Source: Myxococcus qinghaiensis (GTDB lineage Bacteria; Myxococcota; Myxococcia; Myxococcales; Myxococcaceae). From it: 64,000 nt of DNA. Under the pieces are notes generated by a model. It was not told where the DNA came from and did not search any database. It saw nothing but the letters and a program-made list of their open reading frames with translations. A program made the translations under genes and the position numbers. Positions within the stretch are counted from its first letter, which is position 1. Each line of letters opens with the position of its first letter. Positions 18,291 through 28,917 of the stretch are shown in pieces. The stretch spans positions 124,001 to 188,000 of the forward strand of contig NZ_JAKCFA010000004.1 in NCBI RefSeq assembly GCF_024198215.1, given 5' to 3'.

Positions 18291-18868
18291 GACACCTTCT
18301 CCCGGTTCGCGTCCGCCCAGAGACCTTCCAGGTCATAGTGCGAGCGCAGGTCCGCGAGGAACAGGTGCGCCACCACCTCGCCGTAGTCGAGCAACACCCA
18401 CTGGCCCGTCTCCACGCCCTCGGTGCCGAGCGCGCGCACCGGCTCGTCGCCCTGCTTGAGCTGCACGTGGACGTTCTCCGCCATGGCGCTGACCTGACGG
18501 TCGCTCTCGCCGGAGGCGATGACGATGTAGTCCGCGTAGGACGTCATGCCCCGCACGTCGAGGATGACGACGTCCAGCGCCTTCTTGTCGAGCAGCAGCT
18601 GGGCCATGCGCCGCGCCAGGGCCAGCGCCTGCGGGTTCTCCGCCGGGCCGGCCTTCTGCTGGGTGGCGCCTGGCAGCTTCGTCTTCTTCTTGGCCCTCAG
18701 GGGGACCTTGCCCGCGGTCTTCTTGCGAGCCGGCGCCTTCTTGGGAGCGGGAGCCTTGCCCTTGGGGGCCGTCCTGCCCGTCGCCGTCTTCTTCTGCTTG
18801 CGCGCCGCCGGGGCCTTGGCCTTGGTCGCGCTCTTCTTTCGTGGGGTCGTCTTCTTCTTCGTTGCCAT
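18287..18868 (-). CDS. rsfS: Ribosomal silencing factor RsfS with basic N-terminal tail
   Basis: This protein has 193 residues, against about 105-130 for most RsfS. Residues ~80-185 form the RsfS domain ([30 protein letters not shown], then [26 protein letters not shown]). It binds ribosomal protein L14 and keeps 50S and 30S subunits apart when nutrients run low. Residues 1-70 are an added tail rich in Lys, Ala and Pro ([22 protein letters not shown]) that looks like histone H1 tails, probably disordered and able to bind RNA or DNA. The gene is the first of the rsfS-rlmH pair. Confidence 0.93.
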   Translation of the reverse strand: MATKKKTTPRKKSATKAKAPAARKQKKTATGRTAPKGKAPAPKKAPARKKTAGKVPLRAKKKTKLPGATQQKAGPAENPQALALARRMAQLLLDKKALDVVILDVRGMTSYADYIVIASGESDRQVSAMAENVHVQLKQGDEPVRALGTEGVETGQWVLLDYGEVVAHLFLADLRSHYDLEGLWADANREKVS

Positions 18869-18929
18869 GTGCGGCGCACCCTACCGCACCCTTGGCAACA
18901 CGGCATGGGTCCTCTATGGGGTGTTGTCC

Positions 18930-19241
18930 ATGAGCGACGCCCGCCTGGAACAGTTCAAGAAGATGGCCGCTGACTTCCCGGACTCCCCCATGAGCCACTT
19001 CTCCCTGGGGAAGTTGTACCTGGAGCGAAAGCAGTACGCCGAGGCGGCGTCGGCCCTGGAGGCGGCGGTGAAGCTGGACCCGACCTATGCCGCCGCCCTG
19101 GTCTCCCTGGGGGATGCGCTCTCCGGGGCCGGGCAGGTGGAGCGGGCCCGCGAGGTCCTCACCACCGCCCGTGAGCACGCCCTGGCCCAGGGCCACCCCG
19201 GACTCGCCGAGGAGATTGACGAGCGCATCTCCGACCTGTGA
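18930..19241 (+). CDS. Small TPR protein
   Basis: This is a cytoplasmic protein of 103 residues, divergent from rsfS with about 60 bp between. It holds two to three TPR units (MSHFSLGKLYLERKQYAEAASALEAAVKLDPTYAA and the following unit). The start at 18930 gives a compact protein; longer versions of the same frame would run into rsfS. There is no signal peptide. Small soluble TPR proteins like this are common next to unrelated genes in myxobacteria, and no partner can be named. Confidence 0.8.
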   Translation: MSDARLEQFKKMAADFPDSPMSHFSLGKLYLERKQYAEAASALEAAVKLDPTYAAALVSLGDALSGAGQVERAREVLTTAREHALAQGHPGLAEEIDERISDL

Positions 19242-19267
19242 AGCCGAGGCCCGCCCACGCTCGGGGC

Positions 19268-20335
19268 TCAGTCCCGCCAGGTGAAGCCGACGCCGAACAC
19301 CTGCCGTGAGTAGGAGAGGTTGTTGCGGGGGAGCCGGGTGCTCCACAGGCCCCAGGACACCTCCAGGTCCACCCGCTCCGACACCGGGCGCGCCAGCTTC
19401 AGGGACAGGGAGTTCTGTCCCTCGTCCTCCTCGACGAGGATGATTTCGGGCGACAGGTAGATGCCGTCTGGATAGCGGGTGATGCCCAGCGAGCCCTGCG
19501 CCAGCAGCGTCACCTTCCAGGGCAGGCGCACCCCCGCGTTGGCCGTCACGCGGTGGCGCAGCACCGTCTCCCCGAAGCTGTTGGACGTGACTTCCTGGTA
19601 CGCGTACGTCAGCCCCAGCGTCACCGGGCCCCGGTAGCTGTAGCTGGCGCCCGCCGTGAGCGCGCCGTCCTCGCGGCGGCCCAAAGAGGACACCGTGACA
19701 CCGGGCCTGGGCCGGGCCAGGGGGCCATAGCGGCGCGCGCCCCAGTCCCCGAAGAGCGACAGGCTGTGGCGCCGGTCGAAGCGGTAGCGCCCCACCACGC
19801 CCAGCTCCGCCCCGCCGAAGTTGGCCGTCTTGTCCGGCCGGTACACGAAGCGCCGCGCGCCTGCCCGCACCCGCAGCGCCAGTCGCACGTCCGGCGCGTA
19901 CTCGGCGAACACGCTGGTGCCCAGGTCCGAGTACGCCCGTGTGCCGCCCCGCCGGTCCTTCGCGTGGCCCTCCACCCCCAGGCCGAACTCGGTGCCCAGC
20001 GCCAGCGAGCCCTCCAGCGCTCCGGCCTGGATGAGCATGTCCTCCGTCGTGAAGCCCACGTACTTGCGCGCGCCCAGCTCGTAGCGCCCCACCAACTGGG
20101 TGCGCTCGAACGTCGCGCGCCCCTCGGCCGAGCCCAGCACGCTCAGCGCCGGGTCCGCTCCGGGTGAGGGCGTGCTGCCGTCGGTGAAGTCGCGCGGCGC
20201 GTTGGTGTCCACCAGCAGCCGGGCAGTGCCCTTCAGCGCGCCCTCCCACTCGGCCGCGGACGCGGTCGGAGCGGCGAGCAACACGAGGAGGACCAGGAAG
20301 GTGGGGCGGGAGCGGGACACGACGCGGGGCAACAT
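19268..20335 (-). CDS. Predicted outer-membrane beta-barrel protein
   Basis: This is a protein of 355 residues. I prefer the ATG at 20335, which gives a clean signal peptide (hydrophobic FLVLLVLLAAPTASA, cleavage before AEWEG). The rest alternates hydrophobic and polar residues in strands, with aromatic residues at strand ends (for example VTLGLTYAYQEVTSNSFGETVLRHRVTANAGVRL), and the C-terminus FGVGFTWRD is a strand. This fits an outer-membrane barrel of perhaps 14-16 strands. There is no match to a named porin that I can defend. Ligand unknown. Confidence 0.7.
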   Translation of the reverse strand: MLPRVVSRSRPTFLVLLVLLAAPTASAAEWEGALKGTARLLVDTNAPRDFTDGSTPSPGADPALSVLGSAEGRATFERTQLVGRYELGARKYVGFTTEDMLIQAGALEGSLALGTEFGLGVEGHAKDRRGGTRAYSDLGTSVFAEYAPDVRLALRVRAGARRFVYRPDKTANFGGAELGVVGRYRFDRRHSLSLFGDWGARRYGPLARPRPGVTVSSLGRREDGALTAGASYSYRGPVTLGLTYAYQEVTSNSFGETVLRHRVTANAGVRLPWKVTLLAQGSLGITRYPDGIYLSPEIILVEEDEGQNSLSLKLARPVSERVDLEVSWGLWSTRLPRNNLSYSRQVFGVGFTWRD

Positions 20336-20434
20336 ACCCGGCCTCGTGCCTGCACGCCCCACTCGCGGGAGGGCGGGCCCGACCGCCAGGTTGGTGGCAG
20401 TGACGTCACGCCAGTCGCCCGGTACATTGGTGGA

Positions 20435-20974
20435 ATGCGCCCTGTCTCACTCCTCGCGGCGGCGGTCGGGCTTGGGCTCGCCGCCTGCGCCCAGTCCTCG
20501 TTCATCACCGAGGTCAGGGGCGAGACCACCATCCCCGCGACCCTGCCGGGCGGAAGCACCGAGCTGAATGCCTTCCCTCCCATCAGCAGCCTGGCGGGGA
20601 TGGACTTCGACCAGAACCAGGACTTCAAGAACCAGGGGCTCTCCAAGGACGAGGTGACGTCCGTCCACGTCGACTCCCTGTCCCTCCAGATTCTCAGCCC
20701 CAACGACGTGGACTTCACCTTCCTGGACACGGTGGAGTTCTTCGTCCGGGCCGGGGACAGGGAGGCGCGCATCGCCTGGAAGAATGACCTGGCGCGCTCC
20801 AGCCTCCGGGCGCCCAACCCCACGCTGAAGCTCGACCTGGGGGACGTGGACCTCCAGCCCTACGTCGCCGCGCCCACCATGAGCCTCATCATCCGAGGCA
20901 AGGGCCGCACCCCGGAGCGCGAGGTCCGCCTGCGCGCGGTGGTGCGGTTGGAAGTCGAAGCCGGACTGCTCTAG
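20435..20974 (+). CDS. Predicted lipoprotein
   Basis: The protein has 179 residues with lipobox LGLAAC (Cys18) after a hydrophobic segment. The mature part is predicted beta-rich (VTSVHVDSLSLQILSPNDVDFTFLDTVEFFVRAG), ending VRLRAVVRLEVEAGLL. I do not recognise a family. It is divergent from the barrel gene (99 bp apart), so the two may be co-regulated. The stop codon TAG overlaps, within a CTAG, the stop codon of the convergent coiled-coil gene. Confidence 0.7.
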   Translation: MRPVSLLAAAVGLGLAACAQSSFITEVRGETTIPATLPGGSTELNAFPPISSLAGMDFDQNQDFKNQGLSKDEVTSVHVDSLSLQILSPNDVDFTFLDTVEFFVRAGDREARIAWKNDLARSSLRAPNPTLKLDLGDVDLQPYVAAPTMSLIIRGKGRTPEREVRLRAVVRLEVEAGLL

Positions 20975-22035
20975 GGCGACGTCAGTTCCTTGGCGCGGTG
21001 CTCCAGCGCGCCGGCCCGGCCGTCCAGCTCGCGGGCGAGGGACTCCAGCCGCTTCGCCTCCGCCTCCATCTCCGCCAGGTTCACCGGGCCACCGGCCGCC
21101 AGCGTCTGGGCTCGCACGCTGTCCACCTGCGGGCGCCGGTCCGTGGCGCGCGTGGGGGACATGGGCGTCGGCGTGGGCACGGAAGGGTCTCTGCCGGGCT
21201 CGGGCGTGGTGGGGATGCCCGGGCCATCGGTGCCCACGTTCGGCGGCTCCCCGGCGGTATCGGACTCTCCGGCGAACATGCCGCCGCCCCTGTCGCTGGG
21301 GTCCACGCTGAGGCTCCGGTCCGAGCGCATGCGCAGCCGCAGCCGCCGGTCCTGCTCGTCGAACATGGACTCCTCGCCGAGGAAGTCGCTCATGCGCCGG
21401 TCCAGGTCCTTCTCCTCGCGCACCTCGGTGATGCGCGAGCGCAGGGCCTTGAGGCGCTCGCGCACCTTGTCCTCGGCGTCGCGCAGCGCGTCCGCCTGCT
21501 CCAGCAGGTCCTCCGGGTCATCCCCGCCGGGTGAGGCCTTGTCCAGCAGGGGCACCCGCGACGCCGGCAGCGCCGCGCGCACCGCGTCCCGCTCCGCGCG
21601 GGTGGTGCGCAGCGACTCCAGCAGCGTGGCGCGCTGGCTCCGGTCCGCGGTGACGTCCCACGCGCCGCGCAGCCGCGCCAGTTCGTCCGACAGCGCCTGG
21701 TGCAGCGCCAGGTGCGCGCGCTCCGACTCGCCATCCGCCGTGGACACCGCCTGCGCCAGCCCCGTGAGCGAGCCGCTCAGCTCCTGCGAGCGCCGCAGCG
21801 CCGCCTCCAGCTCCGTGCCCGTCGTCAGCTTGCCCTTGCGCTCCGCCTTCAGCGCCTCGATTCGCGCGGCCACGCCCTGCAGTTCGTCCCGCAGCGTCTG
21901 CTGCTGGGTGCGCAGCGAGCGCGCCTCCGTCCTCGCCGCCTGTGCCCGCGCCCGCGCCGACTCCAGCCCGGACGCGGCCTGGCCGGGCATGGCCCAGAGC
22001 AGGCACAACACGAGCGCGAGGAGGCGGGGACTCAT
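20971..22035 (-). CDS. Exported coiled-coil protein of unknown function
   Basis: This 354-residue protein begins at an ATG (22035) preceded by GGGAGG. A signal peptide (SPRLLALVLCLLWAMPGQAA) is followed by long Ala/Arg/Leu/Gln-rich heptads over ~25-210, clearly coiled coil. A Pro/Gly/Thr-rich linker (~250-300, GTDGPGIPTTPEPGRDPSVP) and a further helix at the C-terminus (NLAEMEAEAKRLESLARELDGRAGALEHRA) complete it. It is probably periplasmic. The layout recalls murein-hydrolase activators of the EnvC type only in the coiled coil; there is no M23 domain. Confidence 0.7.
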   Translation of the reverse strand: MSPRLLALVLCLLWAMPGQAASGLESARARAQAARTEARSLRTQQQTLRDELQGVAARIEALKAERKGKLTTGTELEAALRRSQELSGSLTGLAQAVSTADGESERAHLALHQALSDELARLRGAWDVTADRSQRATLLESLRTTRAERDAVRAALPASRVPLLDKASPGGDDPEDLLEQADALRDAEDKVRERLKALRSRITEVREEKDLDRRMSDFLGEESMFDEQDRRLRLRMRSDRSLSVDPSDRGGGMFAGESDTAGEPPNVGTDGPGIPTTPEPGRDPSVPTPTPMSPTRATDRRPQVDSVRAQTLAAGGPVNLAEMEAEAKRLESLARELDGRAGALEHRAKELTSP

Positions 22036-22114
22036 CAGCGGCCTCCCATGAGCAAGGCCGATGCCAGCCTGCCCTGTCCAGCCCTCCGCCCACGCCTGGG
22101 AAAAGCGCTGGGAT

Positions 22115-22128
22115 TCCAGGCGCCTGGA
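22115..22128. promoter_or_regulatory. 14-bp perfect palindrome upstream of coiled-coil gene
   Basis: TCCAGGCGCCTGGA is its own reverse complement. It lies about 80 bp upstream of the leftward coiled-coil gene and about 80 bp past the NtrC-like gene stop, in a 173-bp gap. It could be an operator. It could also be chance or half of a hairpin, since GC-rich palindromes are common in this genome. Confidence 0.3.
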
Positions 22129-22208
22129 CACACCAGGTGGGAGCAGGTGGGGGCGGGGTGGCGGTGGAAAGTCACGGGGAGGGGACCCTGAGTCACGGTT
22201 TTTCGAGG

Positions 22209-23615
<1,407 letters not shown>

Positions 23616-23765
23616 GGTGTTGGGAGTCCTCATGCTCCGAGGGCGCCGGCCGCCCGGGTGCGTCCGCATGAGAGCACACCCGGGGCGTCACCCTACACCA
23701 GTGGCGGTCGGCCGCTTCCAGAAGGCGCTGGCGCGCGAGGGCTCCCCGGGGGTACGTGGGCGCGC

Positions 23766-24341
23766 ATGGACTCCCAAGACGCCGCCGCCCTGCGTGAGTT
23801 GCTCGCGCGCCATCTCCCCCAGGACGACAAGGAGCGCGAGGACCTGGAGGCCATGCGCCACCACGCGGCCACGCTGCCTTCGCCCTTCTCCCGGGCCCAG
23901 CTCCAGGCGCACTTCACCGGCAGCGCGGTGGTGGTGGACCCGGAGGGCGCCCACGTGGTGATGGTGATGCACGGCAAGCTGAAGCGCTGGCTGCAGCCGG
24001 GCGGGCATGCGGACGCCGTGGACGCAGGCTCCATGGAGGCCACCGCGCTGCGCGAGGCGCGCGAGGAGACGGGCTGCCGCGTCACGCTCCACCCCACCGC
24101 GCCCCGGCCCCTGGACGTGGACGTCCACACGATTCCGGCCCGGAGAGATGAGCAGGAGCACCACCACCTGGACGTGCGCTACCTCGTCGTGGCGGAGGAC
24201 CCGGCGGCGCTCGCGCACGACCCGGCCGAGTCCACCGGCGCGCAGTGGCTCACCTGGGACGAAGCCCTGGCCCGCGCGGACGAGGCGCCGCTGCGCCGCA
24301 TGCTGGAGAAGGCGCGCCGCGCGGTGGCCCGCACGCCGTGA
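23766..24341 (+). CDS. Nudix hydrolase
   Basis: The protein is 191 residues long, starting at the ATG 23766. The Nudix box is ALREAREETGC, a good match to REUxEExGU. The upstream part is unusual, with GGHADAVDAGSMEAT in place of the regular Gx5E spacing, as in some GGHAD-type family members. Nudix enzymes cleave nucleoside diphosphates linked to other groups, and the substrate here is unknown. It is divergent from the NtrC-like gene (150 bp apart), so a shared control region is possible. Confidence 0.88.
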   Translation: MDSQDAAALRELLARHLPQDDKEREDLEAMRHHAATLPSPFSRAQLQAHFTGSAVVVDPEGAHVVMVMHGKLKRWLQPGGHADAVDAGSMEATALREAREETGCRVTLHPTAPRPLDVDVHTIPARRDEQEHHHLDVRYLVVAEDPAALAHDPAESTGAQWLTWDEALARADEAPLRRMLEKARRAVARTP

Positions 24342-24586
24342 GCCGTGCCTGCCTGCCGTGACATGCGGGCGGACGCGCTTGTGGTGGGGGCAACACGAGG
24401 GCCAGGGGGCGAGCGACCCCTCGGGGTGCCCCGGAGCGAATTCTGAAACATGGCGGTGAGAAAAGCGTCGCGCGCGAACAGTCGCATGGCCGCGTGCAGG
24501 TGCCGTCACCACCATGGGCCGCTCCGGCGGGTGAAGGGGGGCCATGTCGGTCTGGCACCCGCCGCGAAAAGGAGCGTCCTACAGCC

Positions 24587-25363
24587 ATGTCGCCGACCGG
24601 CCTGGAAGTGAGTCTCCCCACGTTCGAGTCACCCGTGCGTCGCTACGGGCCTCCACCCCTGAAGCCCTCGCCGCACCCGCGCTGGCTGGAGGCGATGCTG
24701 GAGTCCGCGCGACATGACTGGAACGCGGCCTGCTGGCCTCCGCTGTTCCGGGACACGGCGGACGGACGGCGCCCGCCCCTGGCGTACTGGCGGCGCGTGC
24801 TGTCGCAGTTCTTCCTCATCGTCGAGTCCTTCCCCAAGTACATGGGCTTGTCGCTGGCGAAGACGACGTATGGCCGCACCGAGGGGGACGCGAGCATCCG
24901 GCGCTGGCTGTTGCAGAACCTGGGCGTCGAGGCGAAGCACGCGGAGTGGTTCATCGACTGGGTGCGCGCCATCGGCGTGGAGCCTGACACGCTCTTCTCC
25001 GTGCGGCCCCTGCCGGAAATCCAGGCGCTGCACGCGCACCTGCGCGACACCTGCGCGCGAGGCACGCTGGCGGAGGGCATCGCCGCGTCCAACTGGGCCA
25101 TCGAGGGCATCACCGGCGTGTGGACGAAGGAGGTGGTGGACCCCTTCCGCGCCTATGCCGCGGACGGAGCGCGCATCGACGCGAGCGCCATGATGTGGCT
25201 CAAGGCCCACGCCCGCTATGACGACCTGCACCCGGTGGAGGCGCTCGAAATCCTCAAGCTCTCCGTGGACGCCGAGGGCACCGAGCCCGCCCGTGTCGTC
25301 GCCGCCGCGCGCAAGTCCTTGCGCCTGTACTCCGCGGCCATCCGCGCGTGCTGCTCGGACTGA
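24587..25363 (+). CDS. TenA/haem-oxygenase-like (possible diiron) protein
   Basis: This protein has 258 residues and is all-helical. Segments such as HDWNA, LIVESFPKYMG, EAKHAEWFIDWVRAIGVEP, ASNWAIEGITG and HARYDDLHPVEALEIL fit the TenA/PqqC/haem-oxygenase-like fold. The His and Glu residues in them could form a diiron site, as in the HDO family (UndA, SznF, CADD). It may be thiaminase-like TenA, but I see no thiamin neighbours and no TPP riboswitch. A 245-bp gap precedes the start. Function is open. Confidence 0.75.
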   Translation: MSPTGLEVSLPTFESPVRRYGPPPLKPSPHPRWLEAMLESARHDWNAACWPPLFRDTADGRRPPLAYWRRVLSQFFLIVESFPKYMGLSLAKTTYGRTEGDASIRRWLLQNLGVEAKHAEWFIDWVRAIGVEPDTLFSVRPLPEIQALHAHLRDTCARGTLAEGIAASNWAIEGITGVWTKEVVDPFRAYAADGARIDASAMMWLKAHARYDDLHPVEALEILKLSVDAEGTEPARVVAAARKSLRLYSAAIRACCSD

Positions 25364-25574
25364 GAGTGTTCACCGTCCTGCCGTGGTTTGCATAGGGCAA
25401 TGGTTTTCCTGGATGTGTATGTCTTTCAACACGCTCTGGGATGACGGTGATGCAGTGTCTGGAACCGGGCGGGGCCCACTCGCTTTCCCATCGCTGACGT
25501 GCGGAGAATGCTGTCTGGAGCCATCCCGTCAGCGTGGATTCTTCGTGGCCGCATGACGCGGGAAAGCGACCCGT

Positions 25575-27348
25575 ATGAGCATCGAAGACACAGTGATTCG
25601 CGAGTATCGGTGGCGTGCGCTCAAGGTGTTCATGGCGTGGGTGGTACCCGCCGCACCCATCGCCGCGTACCTCAACGGCATGTCCATGGGTGTCACTGGC
25701 GCGGAGGGTGTGAAGGCGGTGGCGTGGGTGCTGCCGCCCATCCTCGTGGGCCTGGGCATGATTTATCCCGCGCTGTTCATGCGGTGGCTGGTGGGCAGCG
25801 CGCTGCGGACGTCCGCGGAGGACAGGCCGGGTGCGCGGCTGGAGCGCATCCTCCGACTGCCCTTGCGAGTGGCGGTGGGCACGTCGTGGGTCGGGTGGAC
25901 GCTCGGCGGCTTCTGGTTCAGCCTCCACGTGTGCCTGACGTGGCACAAGGATTTGTCCCTCGTCGTGCTGGGCACCATCATCGGCGTGTGCTGCGGCGTG
26001 CTGCTGGGCTTTCCCATCTGCGTGTCGCTGGAGCGGATGCTGCTGCCGCTGGCGCTGGAGGAGCAGCGCAAGGATTCGACGGTGGCGCTCCAGGGGGGCG
26101 GCTTCTCGTGGCCCCGGCAGGCGTGGTTCCTGCCCTTCACGTTTGGCGGCTCCATCGTCGCCGCGCTGGTGCTCAGCGGCTGCGTGGTGATGGTGAAGCT
26201 GGAGGGCATCCGCGACACGCTGCACCTGGAGCTCTTGTCCGAGGGCGCTCGGCGCTCGGCGCGGATGTTGATGGAGCTGGGCGGGGTGCTGGCGGGCGAG
26301 CTGGCCTTCAGCCTGGCGTGGGTGGGCGGCCTGTTGCTCCTGCCGGGTATCACCATGTGGATGCTGGCGCGTCGCCAGGCGCGGGCGGCGCACGCGGTGG
26401 GCCAGGCGATTGAGTCCGTGGCGGCGGGACGCGTCGTCGCGCCGGAGTGGGTGTCCACCGACGAGGTGGGGGATTTGGCGGCGGGGATGAACGCGGTGCT
26501 GGCCCGGCTGCGGCAGCTTCCCCTGTCGCTCCAGGCGTCCGCGGCGCGGCTGGGTGAGGCGGGCAGCCACCTGCGCACGGCGAACGACGAGCAGCAGCAG
26601 AGCTTCACCCGGCAGGCCGCCGCGCTGCACGAGGCGCAGGTGACGTCGGAGGAGATTCGCCGCACGTCGAGGATGGCGGCGGACCGGGCGGAGGCGGTGC
26701 TCCAGGTGGCCAGGCGCGCGGAGGAGCTGGGCCTCAAGGGCGAGGCGGCGGTGGAGCGCAGCGTGGCGGGGCTCGCGGACATCCGAGGCGCGGTGGACGG
26801 CATCCAGGAGCGGCTGGAGAAGCTGGCGGAGAGCACCACGCAGATTGGCGACATCACCGAGACGGTGAAGGACCTGGCGGCCCAGTCGCACCTGCTCGCC
26901 GTCAACGCGGCGATTGAAGCGGCGCGCTCGGGGGAGCAGGGCAAGGGCTTCGCGGTGGTGGCGCGCGAGGTCCGCGCGCTGGCGGACCAGTCCATCCAAT
27001 CCACGCAGCGCATCCGCTCCATCCTCCAGGAAATCACCGCGGGCATCCGCGACGCGGCGAACATGGGCGAGCAGGGCGTGCGCACCATCGGCACGGGGTT
27101 GGACCAGATGCGCTCGTCGGGGGACTCGCTGCGCGAGCTGTCGCTCATGTCCCAGGAGAACTCGGCCGCCGCGCGGCAGATCGCCGCCGCCGTGACGCAG
27201 CAGAACGCCGGCATCTCCCAGATCTCCACCGCCATCGCCGACCTGTCGCAAATCATGGACGCGACGATGAAGCGGTTGGAGTCGACACAGGAGGCCACCC
27301 GCACGCTCGCGAATGTCTCCGGCGAGGTGGGGCAGATGGCGCGTCAGT

Positions 27349-27365
<17 letters not shown>
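25575..27365 (+). CDS. Methyl-accepting chemotaxis protein, membrane type
   Basis: This is a protein of 596 residues. Residues ~12-260 contain several hydrophobic helices (FMAWVVPAAPIAAYL, VLPPILVGLGMIY, VGTSWVGWTLGGFWF, VLGTIIGVCCGVLLGF, FTFGGSIVAALVLSG, ELAFSLAWVGGLLLLPGIT) with almost no extracytoplasmic sensor domain. A HAMP-like segment follows, then a long coiled-coil signalling domain whose hairpin tip is AAQSHLLAVNAAIEAARSGEQGKGFAVVA. It should form chemoreceptor arrays with CheA/CheW and may sense the membrane or cytoplasmic state. It overlaps the convergent kinase gene by 17 bp. Confidence 0.93.
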
Positions 27366-28827
<1,462 letters not shown>

Positions 28828-28917
28828 GCGTGGCGCGGACTGTAGCCGAGACTCCGCGCGTGCGGTCCCCCGTCGAGCGGACGCCCCTCATCTGATAGAA
28901 GCCCGAGCCACCACCGC

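Noticed and set aside
18333..20249. A 638-codon open frame on the - strand joining rsfS and the barrel gene region
   Set aside because: It lies in another frame over rsfS, the TPR gene and the barrel gene, with no domain of its own.
24342..24586. Possible TPP or other riboswitch before the TenA-like gene
   Set aside because: I looked for the CTGAGA and other conserved TPP elements and for common riboswitch cores and found none.
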